Of a stretch of DNA of 21,776 nucleotides, positions 1 to 8,530 are shown piece by piece. The translations under genes and the position numbers were made by a program. The notes below the pieces were generated by a model, which was not told the origin of the DNA, did no database searches, and worked only from the letters and a program-made list of their open reading frames with translations. Each line of letters begins with the position of its first letter. Positions within the stretch are counted from its first letter, which is position 1. Source of the stretch: a virus; the IMG/VR virus record IMGVR_UViG_3300017967_000260, positions 1 through 21,776 of that record; one strand, given 5' to 3'.

Positions 1-873
1 CAATTGCGTGAGGATTCAGACATTGATGCAACAGGCAATACTGTTATTGGTCGTACAGCTGATGAACTTCTAACTTTCGTTGGTACTGCTGCTGTAACTA
101 CAGGTTCGACCAGTTCGCCACCAAGCAATCCAAATGGCGGTGGTTCTGGTGTTTTCATTGCAAATTATGCTGAAGCTGATACTAACAAAATTACAGTAGT
201 GACAAATGCTGGAGTTGAAGATAACTTCCCAACTGTTGTAACACTTACCTTGAGTTTTAATGAAAACTTAACTGAAGATCAAATTGACGGCGGCAGTGTA
301 GATTATTCTCAATTCTGGTTATTCTTCCAATATGGAAAACGCAGAACAGGCGCTTTTGTTGTCGGCGCACCTACTAATAATACATCTACAATTACTCTTT
401 CCGGTGCATTCGCCTTGGATAACGGAACTACACAATTACAAGTAAATGATTATCTAAAGTTTTCAGGATTTACTAACGATGTGAACAATGGTCTTTGGAA
501 ACTTCTCTCTCGCGATAGTGATAACCAAATCACTGCGGTAAAAGTAGACGGTTTAGTTCCAACAGGAGAAACAGCACCAGTAACTGCTAATATCGATGAA
601 GGTGCTATTGATACTCCTAATGCTATTATTGTAGATAATAATTTGAATGCTGATATTGCTGGAGATGTTGATGGGACAACAAAATCGTTCTCATATGCTT
701 ATACGACAAATCAACAAGGACCGAAACCGACGGAACAAGTAACACCAGTTATTGTTAGAGCAATTGGTCTTGAAGCCGGCCAGTTTGTAGAAACTGCACC
801 TTCAGATCTCGGCGCAGAAAACTTAACCATTTCTGTAACATCTGGTCTTGAAAGAAACTACTCAAATCCATAA
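1..873 (+). CDS. Virion fibre/appendage-like protein, 5' end cut off
   Basis: The reading frame is open from the first base of the window, so the N-terminus lies upstream. A TTG at 4 is unlikely to be the true start. At least 290 residues are visible, rich in Thr, Asn, Gly, Val and Asp, with alternating beta-strand patterns and a glycine/serine-rich linker near residues 37-50. There are no membrane segments or enzyme motifs. The composition and the position just before other fibre-like genes suggest a tail fibre or virion-decoration protein. This is inference from composition and neighbours; no domain is recognised. The gene ends in TAA and an AAGGAG ribosome site for the next gene follows at once. 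Confidence 0.6.
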   Translation, partial: QLREDSDIDATGNTVIGRTADELLTFVGTAAVTTGSTSSPPSNPNGGGSGVFIANYAEADTNKITVVTNAGVEDNFPTVVTLTLSFNENLTEDQIDGGSVDYSQFWLFFQYGKRRTGAFVVGAPTNNTSTITLSGAFALDNGTTQLQVNDYLKFSGFTNDVNNGLWKLLSRDSDNQITAVKVDGLVPTGETAPVTANIDEGAIDTPNAIIVDNNLNADIAGDVDGTTKSFSYAYTTNQQGPKPTEQVTPVIVRAIGLEAGQFVETAPSDLGAENLTISVTSGLERNYSNP

Positions 874-886
874 TAAGGAGTGAAAT

Positions 887-1093
887 ATGACTATGAAGGT
901 ATCATTAGAACAGGCGGCTTCCATTCTTGGTAAATCGTCGGATGAGGTGATGTACTTAGTGCAGACCCAAAAAATCACGGCGGGTGTCGATCCAGACACC
1001 CTTTCGTGGAACTTCGAGCTCGATAAATTGTTGTCTTTGAAAACTCAGTTAGATGAGGGCGTGCAATCTGATCCACAGTTTTTAGCGGAGTGA
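887..1093 (+). CDS. Small helix-turn-helix-like protein (68 aa)
   Basis: ATG at 887 is preceded by a good AAGGAG site. Residues about 5-50 (VSLEQAASILGKSSDEVMYL, then a basic/aromatic stretch and a Trp-containing strand) fit the pattern of excisionase/MerR-type winged helix-turn-helix domains: a helix with paired alanines, a turn, a recognition helix, then a short wing ending before a leucine-rich helix. The protein lacks the strongly basic character of a typical DNA binder. It sits between two fibre-like genes and is translationally close to both, with only 4 bases before the next start. It could be a small regulator, or a virion protein that uses the same fold. The fold is called from pattern only. 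Confidence 0.6.
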   Translation: MTMKVSLEQAASILGKSSDEVMYLVQTQKITAGVDPDTLSWNFELDKLLSLKTQLDEGVQSDPQFLAE

Positions 1094-1097
1094 GATT

Positions 1098-2753
1098 GTG
1101 GGTATCGACAATAGAACCGAATTAAATGACTGTGAAGCAGATGCTGGATGGAATGGAACTGATAATCCAGATTTAGATAATGACGCTGGTTTTTATTATG
1201 AAGGCGCCGGAGCTATGGCTGCACAGTTTTCTAATTCTCAGGAATATATTATTGTCGGAGAAAATTCCGCCGGAACTGCTTTGAATGAAGATTTGTCGGA
1301 TTCTACTGTTTGGTTATTAGTAAAGGACAATCTTGCCGAAACACAGGTTAACGGAGGATTTCAAATTGTACTCGCCAATGGCACAGGAGGCGCTTCTGCT
1401 ATAATAGGATTTTATGTTGGCGGATATGATAATCCTGGATTAAATTTAGGAAAATTTTATAACTGTATTCGATTAGATGTTAGTAATATAAGCGCCTTTT
1501 CTTCTTTTGCACATAATGGAACCCTAGGTGGATTAAACACGGCCACAATAACTGACATTGGTTACGGCAGTGTACACATTGCCACTGCTAGAGGTAATAT
1601 TAATAACCTTTGGGTCGATAGAATAACAACTATAGCAAATGGAAGTTATGCCCTTACGGCTAATGGCGGTTCTGTTAGCACACCTCTTAATATGAACACT
1701 TTATACGAAGACGATGAGTTAGAATCTAATGGTTGGGGAATTGTAAGTAAAGGCGCCGGCTCTTCATATACAATTTATGCTTCTACACAATTCGGAGATA
1801 CAGGAACAGGAGATTCTTATTTCGAAGAAAACAATTCACAAATATTCTTAGACGGTACTGGAATTGGATCTACTCATTTCATTTTTAGAGTTATAGGAAA
1901 TTCTACCGGAACAAATTCCTTTGTATTAGACAACACTCTATTCGTGGGAACTGGAGAAGGAGCTATTTGGGATTTCACAGATACAAATTTCGACATTTTG
2001 AAATTAACAGGAACACAATTTGTCGATAACGGAACAATAAATTTTCCTGTCGCGAGTACAGGAAATAAATTTGTTAACACAAGCAGTTTCATAGGATGTG
2101 GTCAAATAGACTTTTCCACAATTAACGCTGATGATATTACGATAAAAAATAATTCCGATTCGGCCACAGGAGCAATGTTATTAGATACTGACGGCCAAAC
2201 AACCAACCAGACAAATTTTACATTTGAAAGTGGAGGAACCGGCCATGGTGTTTATATAACAGCACCAGGAACATATGGATTATCGAATTGGAATTTTTCA
2301 GGATACAGTACTGCTGATCCAGGAGATAATTTAGTATCTTCTTCTGGTTCTACTGATGCTATGGTATACAATAATTCAGGCGGTGCGGTGCAATTAAATG
2401 TTAGCGGTGGAATAGGTGGCAATATAACCATTAGAAACGGAGCTAGTGCTACAACAACCGTCGTTGCGACTATTAATATAACTATAACCAACATTGTTAC
2501 TGGTTCTGAGGTAAGAATGTATGATTTTACAGGAGGAGTAGTAGGTGATGAAGAGTTGGGTGGAAATACGAATGCGTTTTTAGAGTCTATAACAGGAACA
2601 TCGGTAACATTTAGTACAGTGCCTCAAAAGGACTATTTAATCAAGATAGTTAATCCTGAATATGTCATATTGAGAGTAGAAATTCCTTCAACTGGTGATG
2701 ATGTGACACAAAAAATCACACAAGTTATCGACAGAGTTTTCGATAATCCTTGA
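1098..2753 (+). CDS. Beta-structured virion protein, probable fibre or spike (551 aa)
   Basis: The start is GTG at 1098, 7 bases after a GGAG motif that overlaps the end of the preceding gene. The protein is rich in Gly, Asn, Ser and Thr. Between about residues 130 and 470 it has repeated short strands separated by turns (patterns such as NNSDSATGAM and NNSGGAVQLN), which suggests a parallel beta-helix as in phage spikes. The C-terminal 90 residues are more compact (SGDDVTQKITQVIDRVFDNP at the end) and may be an attachment or trimerisation domain. No catalytic motif is visible. Its place among other fibre-like genes supports a tail-appendage role, but the specific product is not recognised. 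Confidence 0.65.
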   Translation: MGIDNRTELNDCEADAGWNGTDNPDLDNDAGFYYEGAGAMAAQFSNSQEYIIVGENSAGTALNEDLSDSTVWLLVKDNLAETQVNGGFQIVLANGTGGASAIIGFYVGGYDNPGLNLGKFYNCIRLDVSNISAFSSFAHNGTLGGLNTATITDIGYGSVHIATARGNINNLWVDRITTIANGSYALTANGGSVSTPLNMNTLYEDDELESNGWGIVSKGAGSSYTIYASTQFGDTGTGDSYFEENNSQIFLDGTGIGSTHFIFRVIGNSTGTNSFVLDNTLFVGTGEGAIWDFTDTNFDILKLTGTQFVDNGTINFPVASTGNKFVNTSSFIGCGQIDFSTINADDITIKNNSDSATGAMLLDTDGQTTNQTNFTFESGGTGHGVYITAPGTYGLSNWNFSGYSTADPGDNLVSSSGSTDAMVYNNSGGAVQLNVSGGIGGNITIRNGASATTTVVATINITITNIVTGSEVRMYDFTGGVVGDEELGGNTNAFLESITGTSVTFSTVPQKDYLIKIVNPEYVILRVEIPSTGDDVTQKITQVIDRVFDNP

Positions 2754-2754
2754 T

Positions 2755-2762
2755 TATAAATA
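2755..2762 (+). promoter_or_regulatory. T4-type late promoter
   Basis: An exact TATAAATA lies 2 bases after the stop of the upstream gene and 40 bases before the 920-aa gene's ATG. It matches the -10-like element recognised by T4 gp55 sigma. A second, weaker AATAAATA follows at 2767-2774. A GGAG site at 2791 serves the gene downstream. Confidence 0.8.
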
Positions 2763-2802
2763 TATGAATAAATATTTTAAAACAGAATTCGGAGTAAAGT
2801 AA

Positions 2803-5565
2803 ATGGCAGGTGAACGCAAATATACAAGAATACCACCTGAAAGCACTGGTGATAGAATCTATATGATTCATACCGCAATTATAAATTATGACGGTAAAGA
2901 TGTTTCCCATACATGGAAAGTCGGTGACATGTACACCGTTTCGGGTAATGGAGGCCAGACGTTCACATTTCATCTCCACGGTGTTTACGAAACAAACAGT
3001 ACAACAGGTAGACTTTATGTTCATTACAATGAGCAAGCAAGAGAGGAAGGTTATACTGCTTCTGATGATCAATCGATACAATATGACACGGACAATGATG
3101 GTAATCTAGATGTAGTTGCGACAGTAAATGCTGACTCTACGGATATGTATATACCCACACAAAATATCATGGGGTATGACAATCCAGAATATGGACTGAA
3201 TATAGATCTCTTTGGATCGGCACAAGTCACATTCAAAGAAGGAGCACCACAAGCAACTGGCATGGGGTTGTTAAAAGTCTCAGATGCTAAATTGTTAGCC
3301 TCATATGATTTCTCTAAATCAAATTTAGTGACTCAATTTGTAAATTCAAGAGAAGGTGGCAGCGATGTTAGTAATACATGGGATCCTACAGTCAGAGGCG
3401 TTAAACTAGCAGTAGGAACAACACAAGGTGATCGTGTTACACAAACATCAAATCTTTTTCATTCTTACGAAGAGGGTGCATCATTATTATTTGTGATGAG
3501 TGCTAGATCCGGAGATGTTGGTAAACAGTTTGTGGCAAGAAATTGGGGCGCCTTTGACGCTACAGATGGTTTCTTTTTTCAAATAAAAGGTTCTGATGAT
3601 GCCCCAGGTGGCCGAACAACTCCAACCGATCCTGTCGGAACAGGTCCAGGATCGGCTCTTCGTATTGTTCATCGTTTTACATTCGACGGAGTAACAAAAA
3701 ATCACGAAATTCTACAAAAAGAATGGAATAAAGATACACTATTAGGAACTGGTGGAGGTTCTAATCCTTCAGGAATGCAAATTGATGTTACAAAAATTAA
3801 TACTTATTGGATAGATTATCAGTTTATAGGTGGCGGCAGAACTCGTTGGGGAGTATTTTACCAAGGCAATCGTATTGTTTGCCATGAAATGTATCATCAT
3901 AATGGTATTGGTATAGGAACACAGTTTACTCATCCTATTTCAAATGCTAATAGACCAGTATGTTGGGCTATAGCAAATTATGGTACAAGTGGTAGTTCAT
4001 CAGAGTTTTATGCATTTGGTGCTGGAGTTTACATCGAAACAACTACAGATCCTTTGAAGGCAGCTCGACCAGTTTCGATAGATATTCAGACAAAAATGTG
4101 GGGTGAACCAGAATCTCAACCTTACTGGAGAACAAAACAGTCTAAAAATGGATCTAATACTGCGTTTCCATCACTATTACAGTCTGGTAGTTATTCATCA
4201 TCAAGTTCGACACAATATCAAATGTCGTTATCACCTGATCAATTTTTATTAAATCCTGATGGCACAGAAGGTGACGAAAACCACACAATTTATCAACCTA
4301 TAATATTTGATATTTCTAATCATAACATTAGTGATGGAAGCAAAAAATTATCTGAAGCAAGAGTCTTTTACGGATGTGTAATGCGTGGAGTAGAATATCA
4401 ATCTAATCGACCAAGTACTCCTAGCGTTTCTTATGAATTGGAAGGAGATCATTTAGCACATATAATAGAACTTGGTCGTTCTACAGTTGACGGTAATTTA
4501 GTATTTGATTACAGCAAATTAACCGATAACGAACAGTATGGTACGGTAAATAATCTTTCAGATCAACCTTTCTCTAGGGCCCTTCAACCTCTTACAAACT
4601 GGACAAGCACATCAGACAAATATACTACAGGTAATGAAAGAGTTTTGATAACTGTTGGACCAGATCCAAGATATGGTGAAAGTAAATTTAGTATTTTTGC
4701 AGATAAACAACCAATTGTTGTTCGTGAATATGATGGAGACCAAGATGTTGCAACTGTACTAGGTACAACATTTACAGGAAAAACTGCTGGCGGAACTGGA
4801 TATGCTAGTGTAGATAAACAAGACAATCCTAATGACTGGCACTATTTATCTTTAGTCACTAGAAGTGAAGCATGGTTGTATGACAGTATTGCTGACATTG
4901 ACGATGATAGATTAACTCGTGTGCTTACAGTAAGCGACTGTACTTCGCTAAATCTTGGTCAAAAACTTACAGTTACTACAGGTTCACATACCGCATTTAT
5001 TATGAAAATTGATGTTGATACAGCTGGCGCTATTGCTGTTACCGCAGCCACTACCGCCGAATATCAAATCGTAACACGAGGTACAACCGACTTCACAGCA
5101 ATTGGCGCACCTGATAATAATCCTGGTACAATCTTTACCGCAACAGGTGCAGGTACAGGAACGGGCACATTAGTTAGAACAAACACAACAGGTACAGTCG
5201 CAATCTGCGGTAGAAGTTCTGCACAAATAAATTACTTGGGTGCCTTTACTACAGATGGTGGAGGTGCTGGGACAATCACAGTCAATGGTACAGACGATAG
5301 CATAGCAAAAGATTACTGGACTTCAATTAATGCACTACAATACGATGTAGATTTAGGTATGGGCGCAGATGTAGATTTAAGTAATACTACTGGCCCAGCA
5401 TATACTGGACTAGCACTTTACGGCGGTCCTCATCCTCGTGCAGCATGGACATTTATGATTAAACATAAAGATAATACTAACGAAGATGGTGATGGTGATA
5501 TTGGCCCAGTTTACGAAAACAGTAGAAATAACTGGAACATCTTCTGGCGCGAAAGAGAACAATAG
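2803..5565 (+). CDS. Large tail-fibre-like virion protein with lectin-like domain (920 aa)
   Basis: This is the largest gene in the window, with its own late promoter and a GGAG site 8 bases before the ATG. The N-terminal ~150 residues form a beta-rich unit. Residues about 160-410 form a second unit with regularly spaced aromatic strands (for example TYWIDYQFIGGG, TRWGVFYQGNRIVCHE and SSEFYAFGAGVYIE). This resembles the concanavalin/LamG-like domains found in phage fibres and adhesins. Near residues 753-797 is a short Gly/Thr-rich module containing YQIVTRGTTDFTAIGA and FTATGAGTGTGT, a sequence type common in marine phage structural proteins. The C-terminus contains GPHPRAAWTF and NWNIFWREREQ. 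Likely a host-contact fibre or baseplate-attached protein. The role is inferred and the exact T4 counterpart is unclear. Confidence 0.7.
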   Translation: MAGERKYTRIPPESTGDRIYMIHTAIINYDGKDVSHTWKVGDMYTVSGNGGQTFTFHLHGVYETNSTTGRLYVHYNEQAREEGYTASDDQSIQYDTDNDGNLDVVATVNADSTDMYIPTQNIMGYDNPEYGLNIDLFGSAQVTFKEGAPQATGMGLLKVSDAKLLASYDFSKSNLVTQFVNSREGGSDVSNTWDPTVRGVKLAVGTTQGDRVTQTSNLFHSYEEGASLLFVMSARSGDVGKQFVARNWGAFDATDGFFFQIKGSDDAPGGRTTPTDPVGTGPGSALRIVHRFTFDGVTKNHEILQKEWNKDTLLGTGGGSNPSGMQIDVTKINTYWIDYQFIGGGRTRWGVFYQGNRIVCHEMYHHNGIGIGTQFTHPISNANRPVCWAIANYGTSGSSSEFYAFGAGVYIETTTDPLKAARPVSIDIQTKMWGEPESQPYWRTKQSKNGSNTAFPSLLQSGSYSSSSSTQYQMSLSPDQFLLNPDGTEGDENHTIYQPIIFDISNHNISDGSKKLSEARVFYGCVMRGVEYQSNRPSTPSVSYELEGDHLAHIIELGRSTVDGNLVFDYSKLTDNEQYGTVNNLSDQPFSRALQPLTNWTSTSDKYTTGNERVLITVGPDPRYGESKFSIFADKQPIVVREYDGDQDVATVLGTTFTGKTAGGTGYASVDKQDNPNDWHYLSLVTRSEAWLYDSIADIDDDRLTRVLTVSDCTSLNLGQKLTVTTGSHTAFIMKIDVDTAGAIAVTAATTAEYQIVTRGTTDFTAIGAPDNNPGTIFTATGAGTGTGTLVRTNTTGTVAICGRSSAQINYLGAFTTDGGGAGTITVNGTDDSIAKDYWTSINALQYDVDLGMGADVDLSNTTGPAYTGLALYGGPHPRAAWTFMIKHKDNTNEDGDGDIGPVYENSRNNWNIFWREREQ

Positions 5566-5569
5566 TTGA

Positions 5570-6253
5570 ATGCCTTCTTTAACCTTTAACTACGGTAATT
5601 GGCAGTTTTGGGGAGACTACAATCCTCCTCTATACCTTGGTGAACAAAAAGTCACCTTTGACGGTCTTAATAAACTTATTTTAGTTAATGAAGGTGTGAC
5701 TGAATTAGATTTTCGTGTTGATGTTTATTCTGCATGGAAAGAATGGATACAAGATCCTAATCAGATAAATGCAAAATGGGAAAAGGCTCTAGATGTAATT
5801 GGTGGTGACCCACTTCCTGGTGACCGTGTTCTTGGTACTACATTCTTCCTAGAAAACGGTTGGCGTATGCGTACATGGGAAGGCAATCATTCTCTTACAG
5901 TTACAGGTAATGTGTTTACTCGTGAAGGTGAACCCATTTTTGTGCCAACATTAGATCCATGGACAATTACAATTAACTTGAACACATCTACACTGGTAGA
6001 AACAATACTACCAGCACTATCACTCGGTTCTGATGATATTGCTGGTATTGCTGATGCGGTCTGGGCTGAAGTACTTTCTGGTACCGCAGCAGGCACAAGA
6101 CTTGTTGAACTGGCTGATGCCGTTGCTGCATCAAATACATCATTGACAGCAACAGAAGTTTGGAGTTATATCATCGACACTGGTAAGAATCAAGCTGCTG
6201 GCGATAAACTTAAAAAGATTGCGACAAAAACACAAGACTTGGCGTTATCTTAA
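5570..6253 (+). CDS. Virion structural protein, tail/baseplate-associated type (227 aa)
   Basis: ATG at 5570 lies 4 bases after the preceding stop, with only a weak ribosome site, so it may be translationally coupled to the 920-aa gene. The N-terminal ~125 residues hold strand-rich sequence with conserved-looking aromatic motifs (YLGEQKVTFDGLNKLI, VYSAWKEWI, TFFLENGWRMRTWEG). From memory this pattern recurs in marine phage structural proteins. Residues about 150-225 are alanine-rich and helical (IADAVWAEVLSGTAAG and LTATEVWSYI), perhaps an oligomerisation segment. The next late promoter starts 4 bases after the stop, so this is the last gene of the fibre group. The function is inferred from context. 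Confidence 0.65.
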   Translation: MPSLTFNYGNWQFWGDYNPPLYLGEQKVTFDGLNKLILVNEGVTELDFRVDVYSAWKEWIQDPNQINAKWEKALDVIGGDPLPGDRVLGTTFFLENGWRMRTWEGNHSLTVTGNVFTREGEPIFVPTLDPWTITINLNTSTLVETILPALSLGSDDIAGIADAVWAEVLSGTAAGTRLVELADAVAASNTSLTATEVWSYIIDTGKNQAAGDKLKKIATKTQDLALS

Positions 6254-6257
6254 TTTT

Positions 6258-6265
6258 TATAAATA
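6258..6265 (+). promoter_or_regulatory. T4-type late promoter
   Basis: An exact TATAAATA lies between the fibre group and the head-core group, 31 bases upstream of an ATG that has an AGGAG site at 6285-6289. It probably drives the two core-protein genes, the 123-aa gene and gp21, which follow with no further late promoter. Confidence 0.85.
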
Positions 6266-6296
6266 GATTAATAGATATTTAAATAGGAGTATTACA

Positions 6297-6659
6297 ATGT
6301 CAACTAAAGAAGCACTTGAAGCACTTATCGGCGGACAGGCCTTTGAGTTTCGTTCAAAGATTGAAGATGAACTTGCTGCTCGTTCATTAGAGGCGATTCA
6401 AACAAAAAGATTTGAAGTTGGCGCTTCTATGTTCGGTGATGAGGTCGTCGAAGAAGAGGTCGTTGAAGAAGAAGTCGAAGAGCTCGATGAACTGTCATCA
6501 GATACATTGCGTAATTATGAAAGAAAGGCGACCTTGTATAACTTTAAAAGAAAGGGTGATCCAGAAAAAAGAAAGAAAAGAAGCGATATGATTAAGTTGG
6601 CAGGATATAAGAACACAAGAAATACATTAGGTCCTACTACAAGCTTTAAAGAGAAATAA
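6297..6659 (+). CDS. Putative prohead core / internal head protein (120 aa)
   Basis: The start is ATG with AGGAG 7 bases upstream. The N-terminal ~45 residues (STKEALEALIGGQAFEFRSK and following) resemble small prohead-core proteins of T4-like phages, which occupy the gp67/gp68 position upstream of gp21. Next comes a very acidic run of Glu and Val (residues 49-62), then LDELS at 63-67, TLRNY at 70-74, and a lysine/arginine-rich end. The C-terminal module from about residue 59 is shared with the next gene. Its acidic-basic layout and its position before the protease suggest a scaffold-core component packaged or cleaved during head maturation. Assignment to gp67 or gp68 specifically is not possible by eye. 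Confidence 0.6.
   Translation: MSTKEALEALIGGQAFEFRSKIEDELAARSLEAIQTKRFEVGASMFGDEVVEEEVVEEEVEELDELSSDTLRNYERKATLYNFKRKGDPEKRKKRSDMIKLAGYKNTRNTLGPTTSFKEK
6471..6623 (+). repeat. Shared LDELS module, copy 1 (copy 2 at 7338-7490)
   Basis: The C-terminal ~50 residues of the 120-aa gene match those of the 278-aa gene in layout: Glu-rich lead, LDELS, TL-x-x-Y, basic run, then a Met-(Ile/Val)-x-Leu-Ala helix and closing Arg. The DNA shares an identical 15-base core, CTCGATGAACTGTCA, at 6483-6497 and 7350-7364. This points to duplication of a protein module between neighbouring genes. Confidence 0.6.
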
Positions 6660-6662
6660 AAA

Positions 6663-7499
6663 ATGAACTATCTAAAACTTATGTCAATTCTATCTGAAGC
6701 TGACGCTGATGAATACGGTGTTGCAACTCAGAAGAAAAAGAAAGACGAAAAAGACGATTATCATCGTTCAAAAGCCGATCAAGCATTTAAAGATATGCAT
6801 AAGGTTGATGTTGCAACCGAAAAAGATTTTGAAACACTTGGTCCTATTACAACAAAACAACATGATGATCACAAAGGTAACCCATCTTCTATCAACATAG
6901 GTGATGCGACACAACAATCACCACTCAAGAAGTTTGATATGGGCGGTATCGGTAAATCATCTTATCGTAAGATTGATAAAACCGAAGGTCAGAAAGCCAT
7001 GCCTAAAGTGGACGATGGTGCCACTAAAGTTTTGAGAATGAAAGAGGAAGCTGAAATTGATGAAGCGGTCGGAACTGCTGCTAAGTACGCACATAAAAAA
7101 GGTATTTTCGGCGGTAAGTATGGTGCAAAGGACCATTATCTGAATGTAAGTGATAAAACGGCGAAGAAGTATCAAGCACAACGCTCTGCACAAAGTAAAG
7201 CAGAACACGAAAAACAAGACCCTCGTATGGCTAAAAAAGGTTATACACAAAACATGGTAGACGCACAAAAAGCAAAGAAAAAAGCTAAAGAACGCGGCGT
7301 TACTATGCCAAAACTGAAAGGAGTCAACTACAGCGAAGAAGTTGAACAACTCGATGAACTGTCACCAAAGACATTGAACAGCTATGCTACAAAGGCACAA
7401 CCAGATATTCGTAAACAATCTCTTGATGCAGCAAAAAGAAAGAGAAGAGCAAAAATGGTTGGTCTTGCTAGATTTAAAGCACTGAGAGGATCGAAATAA
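6663..7499 (+). CDS. Putative internal head / core protein, lysine-rich (278 aa)
   Basis: The gene starts 3 bases after the preceding stop, with only a weak ribosome site. The protein is highly charged and low in hydrophobic residues, with many Lys and Asp. Visible blocks are a short N-terminal helix (NYLKLMSILSEADADE), a lysine-rich disordered middle, EEAEIDEAVGTAAKYAHKKG near 128-147, and the C-terminal LDELS module (230-234) followed by a strongly basic tail with RRAKMVGLARFKALRG. It lies two genes before the prohead protease. In T4-like phages, basic proteins encoded here can be packaged in the head and trimmed by gp21. DNA- or core-binding is inferred from charge; no enzyme motif is seen. 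Confidence 0.6.
   Translation: MNYLKLMSILSEADADEYGVATQKKKKDEKDDYHRSKADQAFKDMHKVDVATEKDFETLGPITTKQHDDHKGNPSSINIGDATQQSPLKKFDMGGIGKSSYRKIDKTEGQKAMPKVDDGATKVLRMKEEAEIDEAVGTAAKYAHKKGIFGGKYGAKDHYLNVSDKTAKKYQAQRSAQSKAEHEKQDPRMAKKGYTQNMVDAQKAKKKAKERGVTMPKLKGVNYSEEVEQLDELSPKTLNSYATKAQPDIRKQSLDAAKRKRRAKMVGLARFKALRGSK
7338..7490 (+). repeat. Shared LDELS module, copy 2
   Basis: This is the partner of the module at 6471-6623. Residues 226-276 of the 278-aa protein carry EEVEQLDELSPKTLNSY followed by a basic helix. The reading frame and the position at the C-terminus are the same as in copy 1. Confidence 0.6.
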
Positions 7500-7870
7500 T
7501 GGCTAGTGATATTACAGTAAGACAAAGTTCGGGTAGTCGTGGTTCTGGTATTGTCGTCATTCGTTCAGATGTTACTGGTGGTTTACTCTTGAATACGGCC
7601 GGCGCGGTCGAAGGTGCAAACGCTACCTCTTCTGAAACCGTCGCGAGTATGACTATTGCACATATTGCTTGGACAGGTGAATGGACTTTACAAAGAGGAG
7701 ATGATGTGGTATTTTCAACTCCTAGTGGTTCATGGGGACAATACGATTTTGCGGATGAACAATTAAAATTAGAAACGGCCTCACAAGAAAGTGCGAATGT
7801 TATATTTACCGCTGGCGCTGGTGCTAATTCAATTATAATCAAAATGCACAAGAGATCGGGAGTAGCATAA
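7499..7870 (+). CDS. Small beta-rich hypothetical protein in head operon (123 aa)
   Basis: The ATG shares one base with the TAA of the upstream gene (TAATG), with a GAGAGGA site 8 bases before it. The protein is rich in Ser, Ala, Val and Thr, with predicted strands (SGIVVIRSDV, TIAHIAWTGEWTLQRGDDVV, SANVIFTAGAGANSIIIKMH) and no charge blocks or membrane segments. It ends 1 base before gp21. The size and all-beta character fit a small capsid-associated or decoration-type protein, but no family is recognised and this is only a suggestion from context. Confidence 0.6.
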   Translation: MASDITVRQSSGSRGSGIVVIRSDVTGGLLLNTAGAVEGANATSSETVASMTIAHIAWTGEWTLQRGDDVVFSTPSGSWGQYDFADEQLKLETASQESANVIFTAGAGANSIIIKMHKRSGVA

Positions 7871-7871
7871 A

Positions 7872-8519
7872 ATGAAACTTATTACGGAAGTCTATGACCA
7901 AAACATAGAGTATCTTACCGAAGCTTCAGAAGACGGTAAGAAAAACTATTACATCGAAGGTGTATTCATGGAAGGCGATATTAAAAACAGAAATGGTCGC
8001 ATGTATCCAATGCTTACGCTTGAAAACGAAATGAATCGTTACAACAATAACTTCGTAAAACAAAATCGTGCATACGGAGAACTTGGTCATCCAGACGGTC
8101 CTACTATCAATCTGGAAAGAGTTTCACACATGATTAAATCTCTTCGTAGAGAAGGTAATCAAATTATTGGTAAAGCAAAAATTATGGAAACACCTATGGG
8201 TTCTATTGTAAAGAATCTGATGGACGAAGGTGCCAAACTAGGTGTTTCTTCAAGAGGTATGGGATCACTTGTACAAAAGAATGGTTTAAACGAAGTACAA
8301 GATGATTTCATGCTTGCAACGGCTGCGGACATTGTTGCAGATCCATCTGCACCAAATGCGTTTGTAGAGGGTATTATGGAAGGTGTTGAGTTCTATTACG
8401 ATTCAGATAGAAAAACCTGGATGTCAGAACAAATTAAGCATGAAGTTAAAAAGATGAGTGTGAAAGAACTGGAAGAACAAAAACTTTTTCTATTCAAACG
8501 TTTCATCAATAATTTGTAA
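7872..8519 (+). CDS. gp21: Prohead core scaffolding protease gp21
   Basis: This is the serine protease that matures the T4-like prohead by cutting scaffold, internal and capsid proteins before DNA packaging. It belongs to the T4 gp21 (herpesvirus-assemblin-like) peptidase family. Visible hallmarks are the N-terminal YYIEGVFMEGDIKNRNGRMY block, the probable catalytic His73 in GELGHPDG, the serine pair Ser126/Ser127 in GVSSRGMG, and Asp153 and Asp157 in DIVADPSAPNAF. The length of 215 residues is normal for the family. It is read from the late promoter at 6258 through the core genes and is followed by the gp22 promoter. The family call is secure; the exact catalytic serine is not resolved by eye. 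Confidence 0.93.
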   Translation: MKLITEVYDQNIEYLTEASEDGKKNYYIEGVFMEGDIKNRNGRMYPMLTLENEMNRYNNNFVKQNRAYGELGHPDGPTINLERVSHMIKSLRREGNQIIGKAKIMETPMGSIVKNLMDEGAKLGVSSRGMGSLVQKNGLNEVQDDFMLATAADIVADPSAPNAFVEGIMEGVEFYYDSDRKTWMSEQIKHEVKKMSVKELEEQKLFLFKRFINNL

Positions 8520-8530
8520 ATTTTAAATAT

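Noticed and set aside
2725-3081. Open frame of 118 codons on the - strand
   Set aside because: It spans the late promoter and start of the 920-aa gene on the opposite strand. It is Cys/Ile/Phe-rich with no recognisable family.
6957-7349. Open frame of 130 codons on the - strand
   Set aside because: It is antisense to a clear + strand gene in the head operon, with a Phe-rich sequence typical of the complement of Lys-rich codons. No promoter or ribosome site was seen.
7474-7851. Open frame of 125 codons on the - strand
   Set aside because: It lies wholly opposite the 123-aa gene, which has a good ribosome site and fits the operon. The protein looks like random antisense translation.
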